64,000 bases of DNA from Streptococcus sanguinis SK49 (GCF_000212815.1 NZ_GL890985.1:1336289-1400288); one strand, 5' to 3'. Positions 38,776 to 49,082 are shown, counted from the stretch's first letter. Notes: a model not told the origin generated them from the letters alone. Numbers and translations: made by a program.

Positions 38776-40761
38776 TTATTTTTTAAGTGGTTTGCGCAGG
38801 TAACCAAAGATAATACCGCTGACTACTGCACCAATCAATACATATACCAAGTAAAGGATTGGATTATTTGTCAATCCGATCACAAAGATTCCTCCATGAG
38901 GAGCCATTAGCTTGATACCAGACAAGCCTACAAGAGCACCTGTAAGGGCTGAACCGACGATAAAGCTTGGAATAGCACGGGCTGGGTCAGCAGCTCCAAA
39001 TGGAATAGCTCCTTCTGTGATGAAAGATAGTCCCATAACGATGTTGGTAATTCCAGAGTCACGCTCTTCTTCTGTAAATTTATTTTTGAAAAGAACTGTT
39101 GCTACAAACACTGCTAAAGGCGGAACCATACCAGCTGCCATAACAGCCGCCATAACAGTTGAACCACCACTTGTCAATGATTCAGCCAAAGAAAGAGTAC
39201 CCACAGTATAAGCAGCCTTATTAACAGGCCCCCCCATATCGACAGCCATCATTCCTCCTACCAGAAGTCCAAGAATAACTGCTGATGTACCACTCAAGCT
39301 CATAAGGAAGTCATTAAGAGCTGTATTAATCGCTGACATAGGAATGTTTACTGCCAACATAGCAAACCCGGTAAGAGCAACACCTAACAAAGGGAGAAGA
39401 AGAATAGATTTAACACCTTCAAGTGAACGAGGAACTTTGATGTATTTTCTAAGCAATAGTACGATACCACCAGCTAAGAAACCGCCTACCAAAGCTCCTA
39501 GGAAACCAGATGAAACTTGGGATTCAGCTAGCGATTTCAAAATTGCTTCAGCTTGTTCCGGAGTTTTATTTGCAAGTTCTTTGTATACTGGAATATTTCC
39601 ATAAGCAATACCTGCTTTAGCAATTGCACCTGCCACAAAACCAGCCACCAATCCAGGTTTTTCAGCAATGGAATATGCAATATAAGCAGCTAATACAGGA
39701 ACCATGAAGCCAAAGGCTGCTCCACCAATCTGATTGAAGAGAGCTGACAAACCATTATAATTCCCCAAGTGACTCAACTGATCTTTAGGAACCCCTTGAT
39801 CGAGCAAGAATGAGATAGCAATCATAATCCCGCCACCGATAACGAATGGCAACATTTGGGAAACACCGCTCATCAAGTGCTTGTAGAAAGCAGCTCCCAG
39901 GCTAAGTTTCTCATCGCCGGATTCTGCCGTACCGCCACCATTGGCTGCCTTGTAAATTTCAGCATTTCCTGAAAGAGCCTGATTGATTAGTTCTTCCGTC
40001 TTACGAATACCATCCGCAACAGGTCGTTTAATTAACGGCTTGCCATCAAAACGATTCATCTCTACCGCTTTATCAGCAGCGATGATAACAGCTTTGGCAT
40101 TTTTGATATCTTCTGCTGTCAGTTTATTTCCGACACCACTGGCACCGTTGGTTTCAATCTTGATGCCAACACCCATTTCAGCTGCAACCTTCTGCAAAGC
40201 CTCTTGAGCCATGTAAGTATGCGCAATTCCTGTCGTACAAGCTGTTACAGCTACAAGGAAATCACCACCTTCATTAGCAGGTTCAACAACAACAGGTTCC
40301 TCTGCTTTTTCCGAAGCTTGGTCAAAGAGTTCAATCACCTGATCAGGCGAAGTCACTTGACGCAATTTATCCGCAAAACCATCCTTCATAAGGTATTGAG
40401 ACAATTCAGCCAAGGCAGCCAAGTGAGTATCGTTAGCACCTTCTGGAGCTGCAATCATGAAGAAAAGATCAGTTGGTTGGCCATCCAAACTTTCATAATC
40501 GACGCCTTTATTTGACTTGGCAAAAAGGACAGTCGCTTCTTTCACTGCAGCATTTTTGCTGTGAGGCATAGCGATTCCGTCACCCAAGCCTGTAGAAGTC
40601 AAGGCTTCACGAGCCAAAATCCCTTCTTTGAAAGTCTCAAAGTCTGTCACATAGCCATGATCCACTAGGCTTTGAATCATTTCTTCGATAACAGCTTTTT
40701 TCTCTGTTGCCTGCAAATCCAGCAACATCACATCTTTTCTTAGTAAGTCTTGAATTTTCAT
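38776..40761 (-). CDS. fruA: PTS fructose transporter subunit IIABC
   Basis: Imports and phosphorylates fructose to fructose-1-phosphate. 661 residues in the order EIIA (residues 1-145, phosphorylated His in GIAMPHSKN), EIIB (about 168-265, phosphorylated Cys in VAVTACTTGIAHTYMAQ) and EIIC (about 300-655, multiple membrane helices, GGMMAVDMGGPVNKAAY). Overlaps fruK by 4 bp. Product feeds the neighbouring 1-phosphofructokinase. Confidence 0.96.
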   Translation of the reverse strand: MKIQDLLRKDVMLLDLQATEKKAVIEEMIQSLVDHGYVTDFETFKEGILAREALTSTGLGDGIAMPHSKNAAVKEATVLFAKSNKGVDYESLDGQPTDLFFMIAAPEGANDTHLAALAELSQYLMKDGFADKLRQVTSPDQVIELFDQASEKAEEPVVVEPANEGGDFLVAVTACTTGIAHTYMAQEALQKVAAEMGVGIKIETNGASGVGNKLTAEDIKNAKAVIIAADKAVEMNRFDGKPLIKRPVADGIRKTEELINQALSGNAEIYKAANGGGTAESGDEKLSLGAAFYKHLMSGVSQMLPFVIGGGIMIAISFLLDQGVPKDQLSHLGNYNGLSALFNQIGGAAFGFMVPVLAAYIAYSIAEKPGLVAGFVAGAIAKAGIAYGNIPVYKELANKTPEQAEAILKSLAESQVSSGFLGALVGGFLAGGIVLLLRKYIKVPRSLEGVKSILLLPLLGVALTGFAMLAVNIPMSAINTALNDFLMSLSGTSAVILGLLVGGMMAVDMGGPVNKAAYTVGTLSLAESLTSGGSTVMAAVMAAGMVPPLAVFVATVLFKNKFTEEERDSGITNIVMGLSFITEGAIPFGAADPARAIPSFIVGSALTGALVGLSGIKLMAPHGGIFVIGLTNNPILYLVYVLIGAVVSGIIFGYLRKPLKK

Positions 40762-41669
40762 ATTTTTTCTACCTCTACTTTTTCATAGATTTCTTTTATA
40801 TAATCAGCTGTCGCCAAGTCATCTGAGAAGGTAGTCGCCGTTCCGCAGGCCACTCCCCATTTGAAGGCTTGAATAACATCGCCAGAGCGGACAAACTCTC
40901 CGGTAAATCCAGCCACCATAGAGTCACCAGCACCAACAGAATTTTTCACATTGCCCTTGATAGGTTTAGCGAAATAGGCACCCTCTTGAGTTACCAGCAA
41001 GGCACCGTCGCCAGCCATGGAAATAATAACATGTTGGGCACCCTTGTCTAAGATTTGACGGGCATAACTCTCAATCTGATCCAAACTTTCAAGCTTGACC
41101 CCGAAAATATCACCTAGTTCGTGGTTGTTAGGTTTGACTAAGAGCGGCTCAAACTCTAAAGAATCCAACAAGGTCTGACCTTCAAAGTCACAGACCACTT
41201 GTGCTCCTGTCTTTCTGGTTAAGCCAATCAACTCCTTGTAGATAACATTTCCTAGATTTTTAGGACTGCTGCCTGCGAAGACTACTGTATCTCCTGAAGT
41301 CAGAGAAGAAAGGAACTTCTCAAGTTCTTCTAGTTTCTGACTGGAAATTTCTGGACCAGGTCCGTTAATTTCTGTCTCAGCATCCGCTTTAATTTTGACA
41401 TTGATACGAGTATCCTGCTCAACTTCTACAAAATGGCTTGAGATTCCTTCCTCTTCCAGAGTATCTGTGATGAACTTGCCAGTAAAACCACCGATAAAGC
41501 CAGTCGCTGTATTCTCAATACCTAGACGTTTGAGAACTCGGCTAACATTGATTCCCTTTCCGCCAGCGAATTTATCGTCACTGTCCATCCGATTGACGCT
41601 TCCTATAAGGACTTTGTCCAGACGGACAATATAGTCGATGGAAGGGTTTAGTGTGACAGTATAAATCAT
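40758..41669 (-). CDS. fruK: 1-phosphofructokinase
   Basis: Converts fructose-1-phosphate to fructose-1,6-bisphosphate. 303 residues of the PfkB family: N-terminal substrate region GGKGINVSRVLKRLG and the C-terminal catalytic anion hole VGAGDSMVAGF (about residues 248-258). Overlaps both neighbours by 4 bp within fruRKA. Confidence 0.95.
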   Translation of the reverse strand: MIYTVTLNPSIDYIVRLDKVLIGSVNRMDSDDKFAGGKGINVSRVLKRLGIENTATGFIGGFTGKFITDTLEEEGISSHFVEVEQDTRINVKIKADAETEINGPGPEISSQKLEELEKFLSSLTSGDTVVFAGSSPKNLGNVIYKELIGLTRKTGAQVVCDFEGQTLLDSLEFEPLLVKPNNHELGDIFGVKLESLDQIESYARQILDKGAQHVIISMAGDGALLVTQEGAYFAKPIKGNVKNSVGAGDSMVAGFTGEFVRSGDVIQAFKWGVACGTATTFSDDLATADYIKEIYEKVEVEKI

Positions 41670-42409
41670 ACCTCAATCACCTCCGTTTTTTCTTTGAGCG
41701 CTTGAATCACTTCCGATTCATTTTGATTAGTAATGATGCTTGCTTTGGCAAGAGGAGCAACCTTGACAAAGGACGTCTGTCCTAGTTTAGAAAGATCAGC
41801 CAAGACATAAGTCTTCTTAGCATTCTCCAAAATCGCTCTTTTGACAGCTCCTTCCTCCATGTCTGGAGTGGTAAAGAAGCCATCGTCAATGCCATTCATT
41901 CCAATAAAGGCTTTATCGAAATTTAACTGACCGATTTGATTTAGGGCAACACCGCCAATGCTGGCATCTGTTGAGCGCTTGACCTTTCCGCCGATAATGA
42001 CTGTCGGTATATTGCGCTCTATCAACTTGGTCGCATGGTGAATGGAGTTGGTGACAACAGTCACTCTAGGGTCATGCAGCTCATTGACTAAAAGCTCATT
42101 GGTTGTCCCCGCATCAATAAAAATCACATCATGCTCTTGAATCAAGCTTGCTGCCATTTTGGCAATAGCTGTCTTTTCTTGAATGCTTTTGATAGATTTT
42201 TCCTGATTACTCTCCTCTTCTTGTAGAAAATGAAGGCTCTCGGCTCCACCATGAACTCGTCGCAGCTTGTGCTCACTCTCCAACTCATCCAAATCTCTTC
42301 TGATAGTTGATTCTGAAGTGTTTAAAGCATGTACTAGATAGTCTAGAGAAACAAATTTTTCTCTTATGACTGTCTCTAGAATAACTTGCTTTCTTTCCGA
42401 CTTCAGCAT
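41666..42409 (-). CDS. fruR: DeoR family regulator of the fructose operon
   Basis: 247 residues: N-terminal helix-turn-helix (LVHALNTSESTIRRDLDELE, about 24-43) and a C-terminal sugar-phosphate-sensing domain (IFIDAGTTNELL, FIGMNGIDDGFFT). Probably represses its own operon and responds to fructose phosphate. First gene; its start lies about 27 bp after the predicted transcription start. Confidence 0.93.
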   Translation of the reverse strand: MLKSERKQVILETVIREKFVSLDYLVHALNTSESTIRRDLDELESEHKLRRVHGGAESLHFLQEEESNQEKSIKSIQEKTAIAKMAASLIQEHDVIFIDAGTTNELLVNELHDPRVTVVTNSIHHATKLIERNIPTVIIGGKVKRSTDASIGGVALNQIGQLNFDKAFIGMNGIDDGFFTTPDMEEGAVKRAILENAKKTYVLADLSKLGQTSFVKVAPLAKASIITNQNESEVIQALKEKTEVIEV

Positions 42410-42421
42410 AAAGCACCTCCT

Positions 42422-42436
42422 TTGAAATCGTTTACG
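42422..42436 (-). promoter_or_regulatory. cre site (CcpA operator) at the fruR start point
   Basis: TTGAAATCGTTTACG agrees with the cre consensus WTGNAANCGNWNNCW at 14 of 15 positions. It lies at about +1 to +15 relative to the predicted start point, a position that blocks transcription, so glucose repression of fructose use is expected. Confidence 0.7.
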
Positions 42437-42442
42437 ATTATT

Positions 42443-42470
42443 ATTATACCTCTTTAATTTTCAATGTCAA
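42443..42470 (-). promoter_or_regulatory. fruRKA promoter
   Basis: Minus-strand consensus TTGACA (42465-42470), 16-bp spacer, consensus TATAAT (42443-42448). Confidence 0.85.
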
Positions 42471-42521
42471 GCATTTTCTATCAAAAGCTTTCAATTTCTA
42501 TCTTTTTGCCGAACAAAAAAA

Positions 42522-42542
42522 GAGCTGGGCTATATCCAACTC
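42522..42542 (-). terminator. Terminator of the hemW operon
   Basis: Stem GAGTTGG/CCAGCTC with one U-G pair and a 7-nt loop, followed by seven Ts in the minus-strand reading; 37 bp after the CPBP protease stop. Confidence 0.75.
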
Positions 42543-42578
42543 CTTAAATATGTTGCATAACTGCCAAATAAAAGGCAA

Positions 42579-43562
42579 TTAGCTATTATTGATCAAGGAT
42601 ACAAGATAGGCTGCCATGACAGGCAGAAAAGTTCCAAGAAAAGTAAACACAACCAGAACCCAGAACCAGACTGATTTAAAAGCCTGTCGGTAGGTCCCTG
42701 GGAGCGAACGATTGGCGTCAATGTATTCCTTAAATTTTGGCCACTTCAAGATTAAAAGCAAAAGAAATACTGTGCTGCCAGCGATTAATAGGCCGTAAAA
42801 AACGATGTTAACAATAGGCTCTGGAGCTTTTTTTGAAAGAAAAGCTATCCCTTCTGCTATGACAAAGTTATTGAGAGCATGAAAAATGATAGACCAGATA
42901 ATCGAATACTCAAAAGCGATATAACCAAAGCCTAAACCAATCAAACTAGCAAAATAAAATTGATAAAGATTTTCGTGAAAGAGACCAAACAAAATCGCAG
43001 TCAGAAGAATGGCAAAAACCTTTCCATGCTTCTCTAATGCTCGCAATCCAGCACCTCTAAAAATGATTTCCTCCGTAACTGGAGCCATCAAAGATGAATA
43101 AATCAGCATGGTCAGAGTTTCAGAACCGCCGCCTCCTGATTCCATACTAGAAAGATCTAGATTGAAGAGTTGCATGATAGCCTGCATCATCTGATTAACA
43201 ACAGCTGTAAACAATTGGGCGAACAAAAGGAAGCAAATCATATAAAAGAAAACTTTAGGAGTCATCTTCCGCCCCTTACGGCGAAGGTCGTATTTAAAGA
43301 GCTGCTTACCCCTAGACACCGTGAAAGTAAGAACACCGAGACAGGAAGCTATAATATAGGCTCCACCGTCCTTTTCAATAAATTTAGTGAGAACTTCCTG
43401 GGTCTTTTGGATATCCATATCTTGCCCTGGCATAATAACGAAAAAAGCTACAAATGCATAAACGAAAACAGAAGCAAGCATGACCCATAAATAAGTAAAG
43501 CAAGTCGCCGAAAATCGTCCTAGATCTTTTTTAGGATTTAAAGGTTCGGGTATATAATACAT
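42579..43562 (-). CDS. CPBP family intramembrane metalloprotease
   Basis: 327 residues with about eight hydrophobic segments. The family's catalytic motifs are visible: EExxxR (TEEIIFRG, about residue 165), FxxxH (LFGLFHENLYQF) and HxxxN (FHALNN). Such proteases process membrane proteins or peptides and in some lactic acid bacteria give bacteriocin self-immunity; no bacteriocin gene is near, so that role is unsupported here. It starts 13 bp after the upstream gene and ends the hemW operon. Confidence 0.88.
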   Translation of the reverse strand: MYYIPEPLNPKKDLGRFSATCFTYLWVMLASVFVYAFVAFFVIMPGQDMDIQKTQEVLTKFIEKDGGAYIIASCLGVLTFTVSRGKQLFKYDLRRKGRKMTPKVFFYMICFLLFAQLFTAVVNQMMQAIMQLFNLDLSSMESGGGGSETLTMLIYSSLMAPVTEEIIFRGAGLRALEKHGKVFAILLTAILFGLFHENLYQFYFASLIGLGFGYIAFEYSIIWSIIFHALNNFVIAEGIAFLSKKAPEPIVNIVFYGLLIAGSTVFLLLLILKWPKFKEYIDANRSLPGTYRQAFKSVWFWVLVVFTFLGTFLPVMAAYLVSLINNS

Positions 43563-43575
43563 AAAATCTCCTATA

Positions 43576-44205
43576 TTAAATTTTCTCCTTACCCTTTCGG
43601 CTCAGGAAATACAAGGTTAAAAAGATTCCCTCATAAAGTAAAGCAAAAAGAATAAAGGCGTGCATGAAAAATTCTTCTGGTAGAATCCAAATGACTGGAT
43701 CCTTAGTTGGATCAAACATCCAGGTATTGTCTCCGGCAAAGAGAACTTGATGAAAGAGTGTAAAAAAATTGTTAAAACCAATCAGAAAGGCCTGTCCAGC
43801 AAAGACAAACGGCAAGAGACTAATCACCAGAAAAGCCCGCCTGTAGAGACCTAAAAATCCCTTTTTGACTACTTTTTTGATAAAGAAAATCAAAGCAGGC
43901 AGAGTAACTAGAAAAATAGCTTGCGCCAAATGAAAAAGATACTTGACCACCTGAAAATGATGTAGCCCTGCAGCTGACGAACGAAAATCTGGCATCGCCA
44001 GTTTCTGATTAAAAGGATTGGTCAGGTAATTCATCAAAATATTAAAATTATACTGAATGGTCTCTGCTTTCAAATACACCTTATCCGGCAAGTTGAAATG
44101 AGAAATCTCCATCGGGTATAAAAACCAAGCCAGATAAATGGTTAGCAGGATGGCTACTGCCAGCAAGCACAAGACGCTGGCTAAAAATCTCAACTTATCA
44201 CGCAT
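43576..44205 (-). CDS. TIGR01906 family (DUF1461) integral membrane protein
   Basis: 209 residues with five hydrophobic segments, including the N-terminal [20 protein letters not shown] and a late pair near residues 120-145 and 175-200. The order with an upstream NagD-like phosphatase is typical for this family in streptococci. Function unknown. Its start overlaps the upstream gene by 8 bp. Confidence 0.8.
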   Translation of the reverse strand: MRDKLRFLASVLCLLAVAILLTIYLAWFLYPMEISHFNLPDKVYLKAETIQYNFNILMNYLTNPFNQKLAMPDFRSSAAGLHHFQVVKYLFHLAQAIFLVTLPALIFFIKKVVKKGFLGLYRRAFLVISLLPFVFAGQAFLIGFNNFFTLFHQVLFAGDNTWMFDPTKDPVIWILPEEFFMHAFILFALLYEGIFLTLYFLSRKGKEKI

Positions 44206-44968
44206 CGAAGTCCCACTCCGCTAGACTGGGCAAGACATGCGTCGGTTGGATCGGCAGATTGGGTACCTCTTCTGGCAGGGTAAAGCCTGTTGTGACCAAA
44301 AGGGTCGGAATCCCATTGTCGATTCCCGCTCGAATATCTGTCAGATAGTTATCACCCACCATGACCACTTCTTCACGCGCCAACCCTAGATGCTCTATGG
44401 CTTTTTCCATGATGATGGCATTGGGCTTGCCGATAAAGGTCGGTTCAACCCGAGTGGCTGCTTCCAAGAGGGAGTTGATTGCGCCAGCTCCCGGCTGCAA
44501 ACCTCGCTCAGTCGGAATGTTGAGATCTGGATTGGTTCCGATAAAGTGAGCACCCTTTTGAATAGCCAGAGTCGCTATTGTCAGCTTCTCATAGTCCACT
44601 TCCCAGTCCAGACCCACTACTACATAGTCAGGATTTTCTGTATCCTCTATGTATCCAGCTTCTTCAATGGCATGTTTAAGCCCGACATCACCGATAACAT
44701 AGACTTTCTTGCCCAGATTTTTCTCCTGCATATAATCAATGGTAGCTAAAGTAGCTGTGTAAATAGTTTCAAGTGGCGTCTCAATATTGAAATTTGCAGC
44801 CAGCATGGTCTGCACTGCTTCTGGCGTACGCGTGGTATTATTAGTCACGAAAAGATAGGGAATCTTGCGCTTCTGCAGCTCATGTACAAAAGCTTCACCA
44901 GCCGGAATCCGACTCTTTCCCTTATAAATCGTCCCGTCTAAATCAATCAAATATCCTTTATAAGTCAT
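44198..44968 (-). CDS. HAD-superfamily NagD-like phosphatase
   Basis: 256 residues of the TIGR01457 group. HAD motif I is DLDGTIYKG (Asp nucleophile, residues about 8-16), motif II Thr/Ser in FVTNNTTRT, motif III Lys in FIGKPNA and motif [15 protein letters not shown] 44968 forms an ATGA overlap with the thioesterase stop, which supports it over the TTG at 44983. Substrate is likely a small phosphate ester; not specified by sequence. Confidence 0.9.
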   Translation of the reverse strand: MTYKGYLIDLDGTIYKGKSRIPAGEAFVHELQKRKIPYLFVTNNTTRTPEAVQTMLAANFNIETPLETIYTATLATIDYMQEKNLGKKVYVIGDVGLKHAIEEAGYIEDTENPDYVVVGLDWEVDYEKLTIATLAIQKGAHFIGTNPDLNIPTERGLQPGAGAINSLLEAATRVEPTFIGKPNAIIMEKAIEHLGLAREEVVMVGDNYLTDIRAGIDNGIPTLLVTTGFTLPEEVPNLPIQPTHVLPSLAEWDFDA

Positions 44969-45720
44969 TTCTGCTCTTCCCAATTCTCTTGTTTAAACTC
45001 TTGCCAGGTTACTAAAGCCTGGGCATTGACTTCCCCGTCACTGGAAATCTGATGATTGCTCTGCAGACCTTCTAGGTCATAGCTAGAAGCAATCATACCG
45101 CCCGGACGGACTTCCTTGACATACTTGAGTTGGACTTTCTTGGGAATGTGTTTCATCAGGAAGTCTGCACCCATTACCTCAAAGATCCAGTCCAGATACT
45201 TGCTATTATTTACATGGCCGTTCATATCCAAGTCGTAAAAGCGCACATGGTAGTCCTTGCTGACAGGATTTTTCAAGTCTGGATACTTAGGACCGCGCAG
45301 TAATTTCTTGGAAAAATCAGACTGGTAAGGAGCGACAATCTCCGGATCAACGGCACGAACCTTTCGGCTATCGCGATCCATAAGAACAAAGGTTGCCATC
45401 ATCTGGATAATGGCCTCACCCGCTTCATCAAAAATCGTGAAGCGACGGTAGCAAAAGAGCCGATTGTAGGTCAAAGCTTCTGTCTCAATGGTAATCTCCT
45501 CTGCAAATCGCGGCAATCGTGTCACATCGATATCATAGTCCGTGATAATCCAGACTAGGTTATACTGATCCAGCATATCCTTGTCACTGACGCCAAGCTC
45601 GATTGACTGCATCCCCGATACCTGCAAGGACAGCAGGATGACATCCGGCAGCTTGATATGGCCATTCAAATCCGCCATATCAAAAGGAATTTTCATTTTC
45701 ATTTGATAAGTTACGCCCAT
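44965..45720 (-). CDS. Acyl-ACP thioesterase (FatA-type)
   Basis: 251 residues with a double hot-dog fold pattern. It has the N-terminal [18 protein letters not shown] and the second-domain catalytic region [20 protein letters not shown] (Asp/Asn-His context). Releases fatty acids from acyl carrier protein in the cytoplasm, which may connect to the fatty-acid kinase system served by DegV proteins. Starts 3 bp after hemW. Confidence 0.9.
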   Translation of the reverse strand: MGVTYQMKMKIPFDMADLNGHIKLPDVILLSLQVSGMQSIELGVSDKDMLDQYNLVWIITDYDIDVTRLPRFAEEITIETEALTYNRLFCYRRFTIFDEAGEAIIQMMATFVLMDRDSRKVRAVDPEIVAPYQSDFSKKLLRGPKYPDLKNPVSKDYHVRFYDLDMNGHVNNSKYLDWIFEVMGADFLMKHIPKKVQLKYVKEVRPGGMIASSYDLEGLQSNHQISSDGEVNAQALVTWQEFKQENWEEQK

Positions 45721-45723
45721 GAT

Positions 45724-46854
45724 TTACTCCAATATAAATTTCTCAGCAACCGTATCGCCCAAAAAGAGGCCTTGTTTGGTCATGCGCACGATGTCTCTGT
45801 CTGGCACTAGCAAACCCTGCTCAGTCAGTTCAGCCACGACAGCCCCGTACTGATCTTCAAAGGAAACACCGAATTTTTCCTCAAAACGCTTTTTAGAAAC
45901 ACCTGACTTCTTCCGCAATCCTAGAAACATCTCTTCTTCCATCTTTTCATTCAGTGTCAGCACTTCTTCCTGCACACGGGCATTGCCCGCTTCTACTGCC
46001 TGCAGATAATGACGAATCGGTCCATGGTTTTTATAGCGAACACCATCGACATAGCCAGACGCTCCCGCTCCAACACCATAATATTCCGCATTGTCCCAGT
46101 ACATGAGATTGTGGCGGCTCTCAAAGCCTGGCTTGGAAAAGTTTGAAATCTCATAATGCTCGAAGCCGGCCTTTTCCAGCTCAGCTATAATGTATTCAAA
46201 CATCTCCGCTTCCAAATCTTCCTTGGGCAGAGGCAGCTTCCCTCGCCGCATCCGATTCATGAAGACCGTATGATTTTCCAAAATCAAGCTGTACAGACTC
46301 ATGTGGGGAATGTCTAGGGCAATAGCCTTGGCTACATTGATTTTCACATCTTCCATAGTCTGCTTGGGCAGGGCATAAATCAGGTCAATCGAGATATTAT
46401 CAAAACCCGCTTTTTTGAGATTGGCAATATTCTCATAGATGTCCTTTTCTGAGTGACTGCGACCAATCTGCTTGAGCATGCGATCATTGAAAGTCTGTAC
46501 ACCCAGCGAAACTCGATTGACAGGCGAGTCTTTAAGAACAGCAATCTTTTCCTGGTCCAAGTCCCCGGGATTGGCTTCGATGGTCAACTCTTCTAGATAA
46601 GACAAGTCCAGCTTGTCCGTCAGTTTTTCCAACAAAAAAGCCAACTGACGCGCCGATAGAGCGGTCGGAGTTCCGCCACCGATATAGAGGGTACGGAGCT
46701 TTTTGATGTCGTAAGAATCATACTCCTCAATCAAATGCTCCAGATAACTATCTACTGGCTGATTTTTGATAAAAACCTTGGAAAAATCGCAGTAATAACA
46801 AATCTGAGTACAAAAAGGAATGTGCACATAAGCAGAAGTCGGTTTGGTTTGCAT
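45724..46854 (-). CDS. hemW: HemW-type radical SAM protein (heme chaperone)
   Basis: 376 residues. Radical SAM motif CxxxCxxC in PFCTQICYYCDF; the residue after the cluster is Phe (CDF), as in HemW, where HemN coproporphyrinogen oxidases have Cys. HemW-type proteins bind heme and may insert it into targets; streptococci lack heme synthesis, so the chaperone role is likelier than the old oxidase name. No ribosome-binding site precedes the ATG, and the -10 box is 8 bp from it. First gene of a five-gene operon. Confidence 0.93.
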   Translation of the reverse strand: MQTKPTSAYVHIPFCTQICYYCDFSKVFIKNQPVDSYLEHLIEEYDSYDIKKLRTLYIGGGTPTALSARQLAFLLEKLTDKLDLSYLEELTIEANPGDLDQEKIAVLKDSPVNRVSLGVQTFNDRMLKQIGRSHSEKDIYENIANLKKAGFDNISIDLIYALPKQTMEDVKINVAKAIALDIPHMSLYSLILENHTVFMNRMRRGKLPLPKEDLEAEMFEYIIAELEKAGFEHYEISNFSKPGFESRHNLMYWDNAEYYGVGAGASGYVDGVRYKNHGPIRHYLQAVEAGNARVQEEVLTLNEKMEEEMFLGLRKKSGVSKKRFEEKFGVSFEDQYGAVVAELTEQGLLVPDRDIVRMTKQGLFLGDTVAEKFILE

Positions 46855-46861
46855 AGTACAT

Positions 46862-46870
46862 ATTATACCA
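46862..46870 (-). promoter_or_regulatory. Extended -10 promoter directly in front of hemW
   Basis: Minus-strand TGGTATAAT. Transcription would begin within about one or two bases of the hemW ATG at 46854, and no Shine-Dalgarno sequence is present, so the mRNA is probably leaderless. Confidence 0.6.
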
Positions 46871-46977
46871 CAGTTTTAAAGAGAGGACTTATTTGATTAT
46901 CAAACAAAGAAAAAAAGAGTGATCCTGTAAAGACAAAAATTGTCCTCGCATGTCACACCCTTTCTATAATCTAAAAA

Positions 46978-46998
46978 AATTGAAGATCTAAATCAATT
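46978..46998 (-). terminator. Terminator overlapping the proC stop codon
   Basis: Stem AATTGA/TCAATT with a 9-nt loop, followed by TTTTTAG in the minus-strand reading. Confidence 0.5.
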
Positions 46999-47799
46999 AT
47001 TCCCCAACTCCTGCGTCCTCTTGTAAGCAGCTTGAACGGCATCCATGACCGTTCCTCGAAAGGCATTTTCTTCCAAACTGACTACCCCGGCGATGGTCGA
47101 ACCGGACGGACTGCAGACCTGGTCTTTGAGTTGAGCCGGATGTTGCCCACTGACCTGACTTAGCTTGGCAGCGCCTAAAAGGGTTTGATTGGCCAGTTCA
47201 AGCGATATATCGCGACTGAGTCCTGCTCGGACACCAGCATCCGCTAAAGCCTCTATAAAGAGATAGACGAAGGCTGGTCCACAGCCAGCAAGAGCTGTCG
47301 CTGCATCCAATTGCTTCTCCTCTAGTTTGACCAAAAGGCCAGCAGAAGACAGTAGCTCACGCAACAAATCTTCGTCTGCTTGATTCGCCTGCTGGGATAA
47401 GGCATAGCTAATAACACCCTCGCCAACAGCTACTGGTGTATTAGGCATGATCCGAATCCAACGATGGTGGCTAGGTGTCAATTTTTCTAATATTTCCAAA
47501 CTCAGACCAGCAGCCATTGAAACCAACAAAATAGACTCCCGTTTTTCTAGAATTTCCTGATACTCAGCCAGCATGTCAGCAAATTGAGCTGGTTTGATGC
47601 CAAGGAAAATCACCTCTGCCTGAGAAAAAACTTCTTCATTACTGACCGGTTGTCCACCAACTTCCGCAGCAATCTTTTCAGTCTTGTCACGACTGCGATT
47701 GGCTAATAGTAATTCGCTTCTATATCTTTCATCTTGGGCAACTAGGCGAGCGAGACTACCACCCATATTTCCCAGACCGATAAATCCAATTTTCATCAT
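46993..47799 (-). CDS. proC: Pyrroline-5-carboxylate reductase
   Basis: Last step of proline synthesis, NAD(P)H-dependent. 268 residues: nucleotide-binding IGFIGLGNMGGSLARL at the start, the family signature AALAGCGPAFVYLFIEALADAG (about 160-180) and SPSGSTIAG. ATG 47799 overlaps the proA stop (TAATG); a second ATG follows directly. Third gene of proBAC. Confidence 0.95.
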   Translation of the reverse strand: MMKIGFIGLGNMGGSLARLVAQDERYRSELLLANRSRDKTEKIAAEVGGQPVSNEEVFSQAEVIFLGIKPAQFADMLAEYQEILEKRESILLVSMAAGLSLEILEKLTPSHHRWIRIMPNTPVAVGEGVISYALSQQANQADEDLLRELLSSAGLLVKLEEKQLDAATALAGCGPAFVYLFIEALADAGVRAGLSRDISLELANQTLLGAAKLSQVSGQHPAQLKDQVCSPSGSTIAGVVSLEENAFRGTVMDAVQAAYKRTQELGNN

Positions 47800-49061
47800 T
47801 ATTTCCTCACTTGACCAGTCCCTTGGATGACGTATTTATAGCTGGTCAACTCTTTCAGTCCCATAGGACCTCTGGCATGCAGTTTCTGAGTAGAAATCCC
47901 CATTTCGCAGCCAAGGCCAAATTGACCACCGTCTGTAAAACGGGTTGAGGCATTGACATAAACTGCTGCGCTATCCACTTGCTCTGTAAAGTAAGCTGCT
48001 GCTGCAGCGTTCTCCGTCACAATGGCATCCGAGTGATGGGTGCTGTGAGCCTCAATATGCTCCACCGCTTCTTCCAGCGAAGAAACTAGCTTGACCGCTA
48101 AGATATAGTCCAAAAATTCGGTATCAAAATCTTCCGGTCTAGCTTGCGAGCCCGAAATATACTGAGCCGCTTTCTCATCCAAACGTAATTCAACAGCTTT
48201 TTCTTGCGCAGCATCACGATCTGTCACCAGCATCTTCTGCAAACGTGGTAAAAATGCAGCTGCAATCTCTTCGTGAACCAGCAGTACCTCCATGGCATTG
48301 CAGACAGAAGGGCGACTGGTCTTGGCATTCTCAATAATCGCCAAAGCCTTGTCTTGATCAGCATCCTTATCTACATAGACATGGACAATTCCAGTACCTG
48401 TCTCAATAACCGGCACAGTTGCATTTTCCACAACCGCCTGAATCAGTCCGGCACCTCCACGAGGAATGAGCAAATCCAGATATCCCTTGGCCTTCATCAT
48501 AGCCTGGGCTGAAGCCCGGCTGGTATCAGAAACCAACTGGATACAATCCGGCGAAATCTTCGTCTGAGCCAAGCCTTCTTTCAAAGCTGTAACAATAGCT
48601 AGCGCTGTCTGATAAGCATCCTTGCCGCTTCTGAGGACGACTGCACTGCCACTCTTTAGGGCAAGAGCTGCAGCGTCAGAGGTGACGTTAGGCCGGCTCT
48701 CGTAAATAATACCAATCACACCCATAGCCACCCGCTTTTTACTGATGACAAGACCGTTCTCAAGCTCGGTTTTTTCCAAGACTTGCCCTACAGGATCCTC
48801 CAAGTCAATCAGCTGGCGAATGCCCTCAGCCATGGCAGCAATGCGATCCTCGTCCAGATAGAGTCGGTCCAGCATCACATCTGAAATCTTACCTTTAGCT
48901 GTGGTCATATCCAATTCATTGGCTGCTAAAATATCCGCACGAGAAAGCCAGAGCTGACTTGCCATTTCTTCTAAAGCATGGTTTTTCTCAGCCGTTGTGG
49001 CCGTATTGATTGTCTTCTTGACTTCCTGAACCTTTTCAAAAATTGCTTGTGTTGAGGTCAT
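47799..49061 (-). CDS. proA: Glutamate-5-semialdehyde dehydrogenase (gamma-glutamyl phosphate reductase)
   Basis: Second step of proline synthesis. 420 residues with the catalytic Cys region [16 protein letters not shown] (about 248-263), the substrate region [21 protein letters not shown] and a late [17 protein letters not shown]. Begins 21 bp after proB. Confidence 0.96.
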   Translation of the reverse strand: MTSTQAIFEKVQEVKKTINTATTAEKNHALEEMASQLWLSRADILAANELDMTTAKGKISDVMLDRLYLDEDRIAAMAEGIRQLIDLEDPVGQVLEKTELENGLVISKKRVAMGVIGIIYESRPNVTSDAAALALKSGSAVVLRSGKDAYQTALAIVTALKEGLAQTKISPDCIQLVSDTSRASAQAMMKAKGYLDLLIPRGGAGLIQAVVENATVPVIETGTGIVHVYVDKDADQDKALAIIENAKTSRPSVCNAMEVLLVHEEIAAAFLPRLQKMLVTDRDAAQEKAVELRLDEKAAQYISGSQARPEDFDTEFLDYILAVKLVSSLEEAVEHIEAHSTHHSDAIVTENAAAAAYFTEQVDSAAVYVNASTRFTDGGQFGLGCEMGISTQKLHARGPMGLKELTSYKYVIQGTGQVRK

Positions 49062-49082
49062 CTCTTCTCCTTTCCTCGTCTT

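Noticed and set aside
42579..43562. Bacteriocin immunity system around the CPBP protease
   Set aside because: No precursor peptide, double-glycine leader or exporter gene nearby; neighbours are housekeeping genes.
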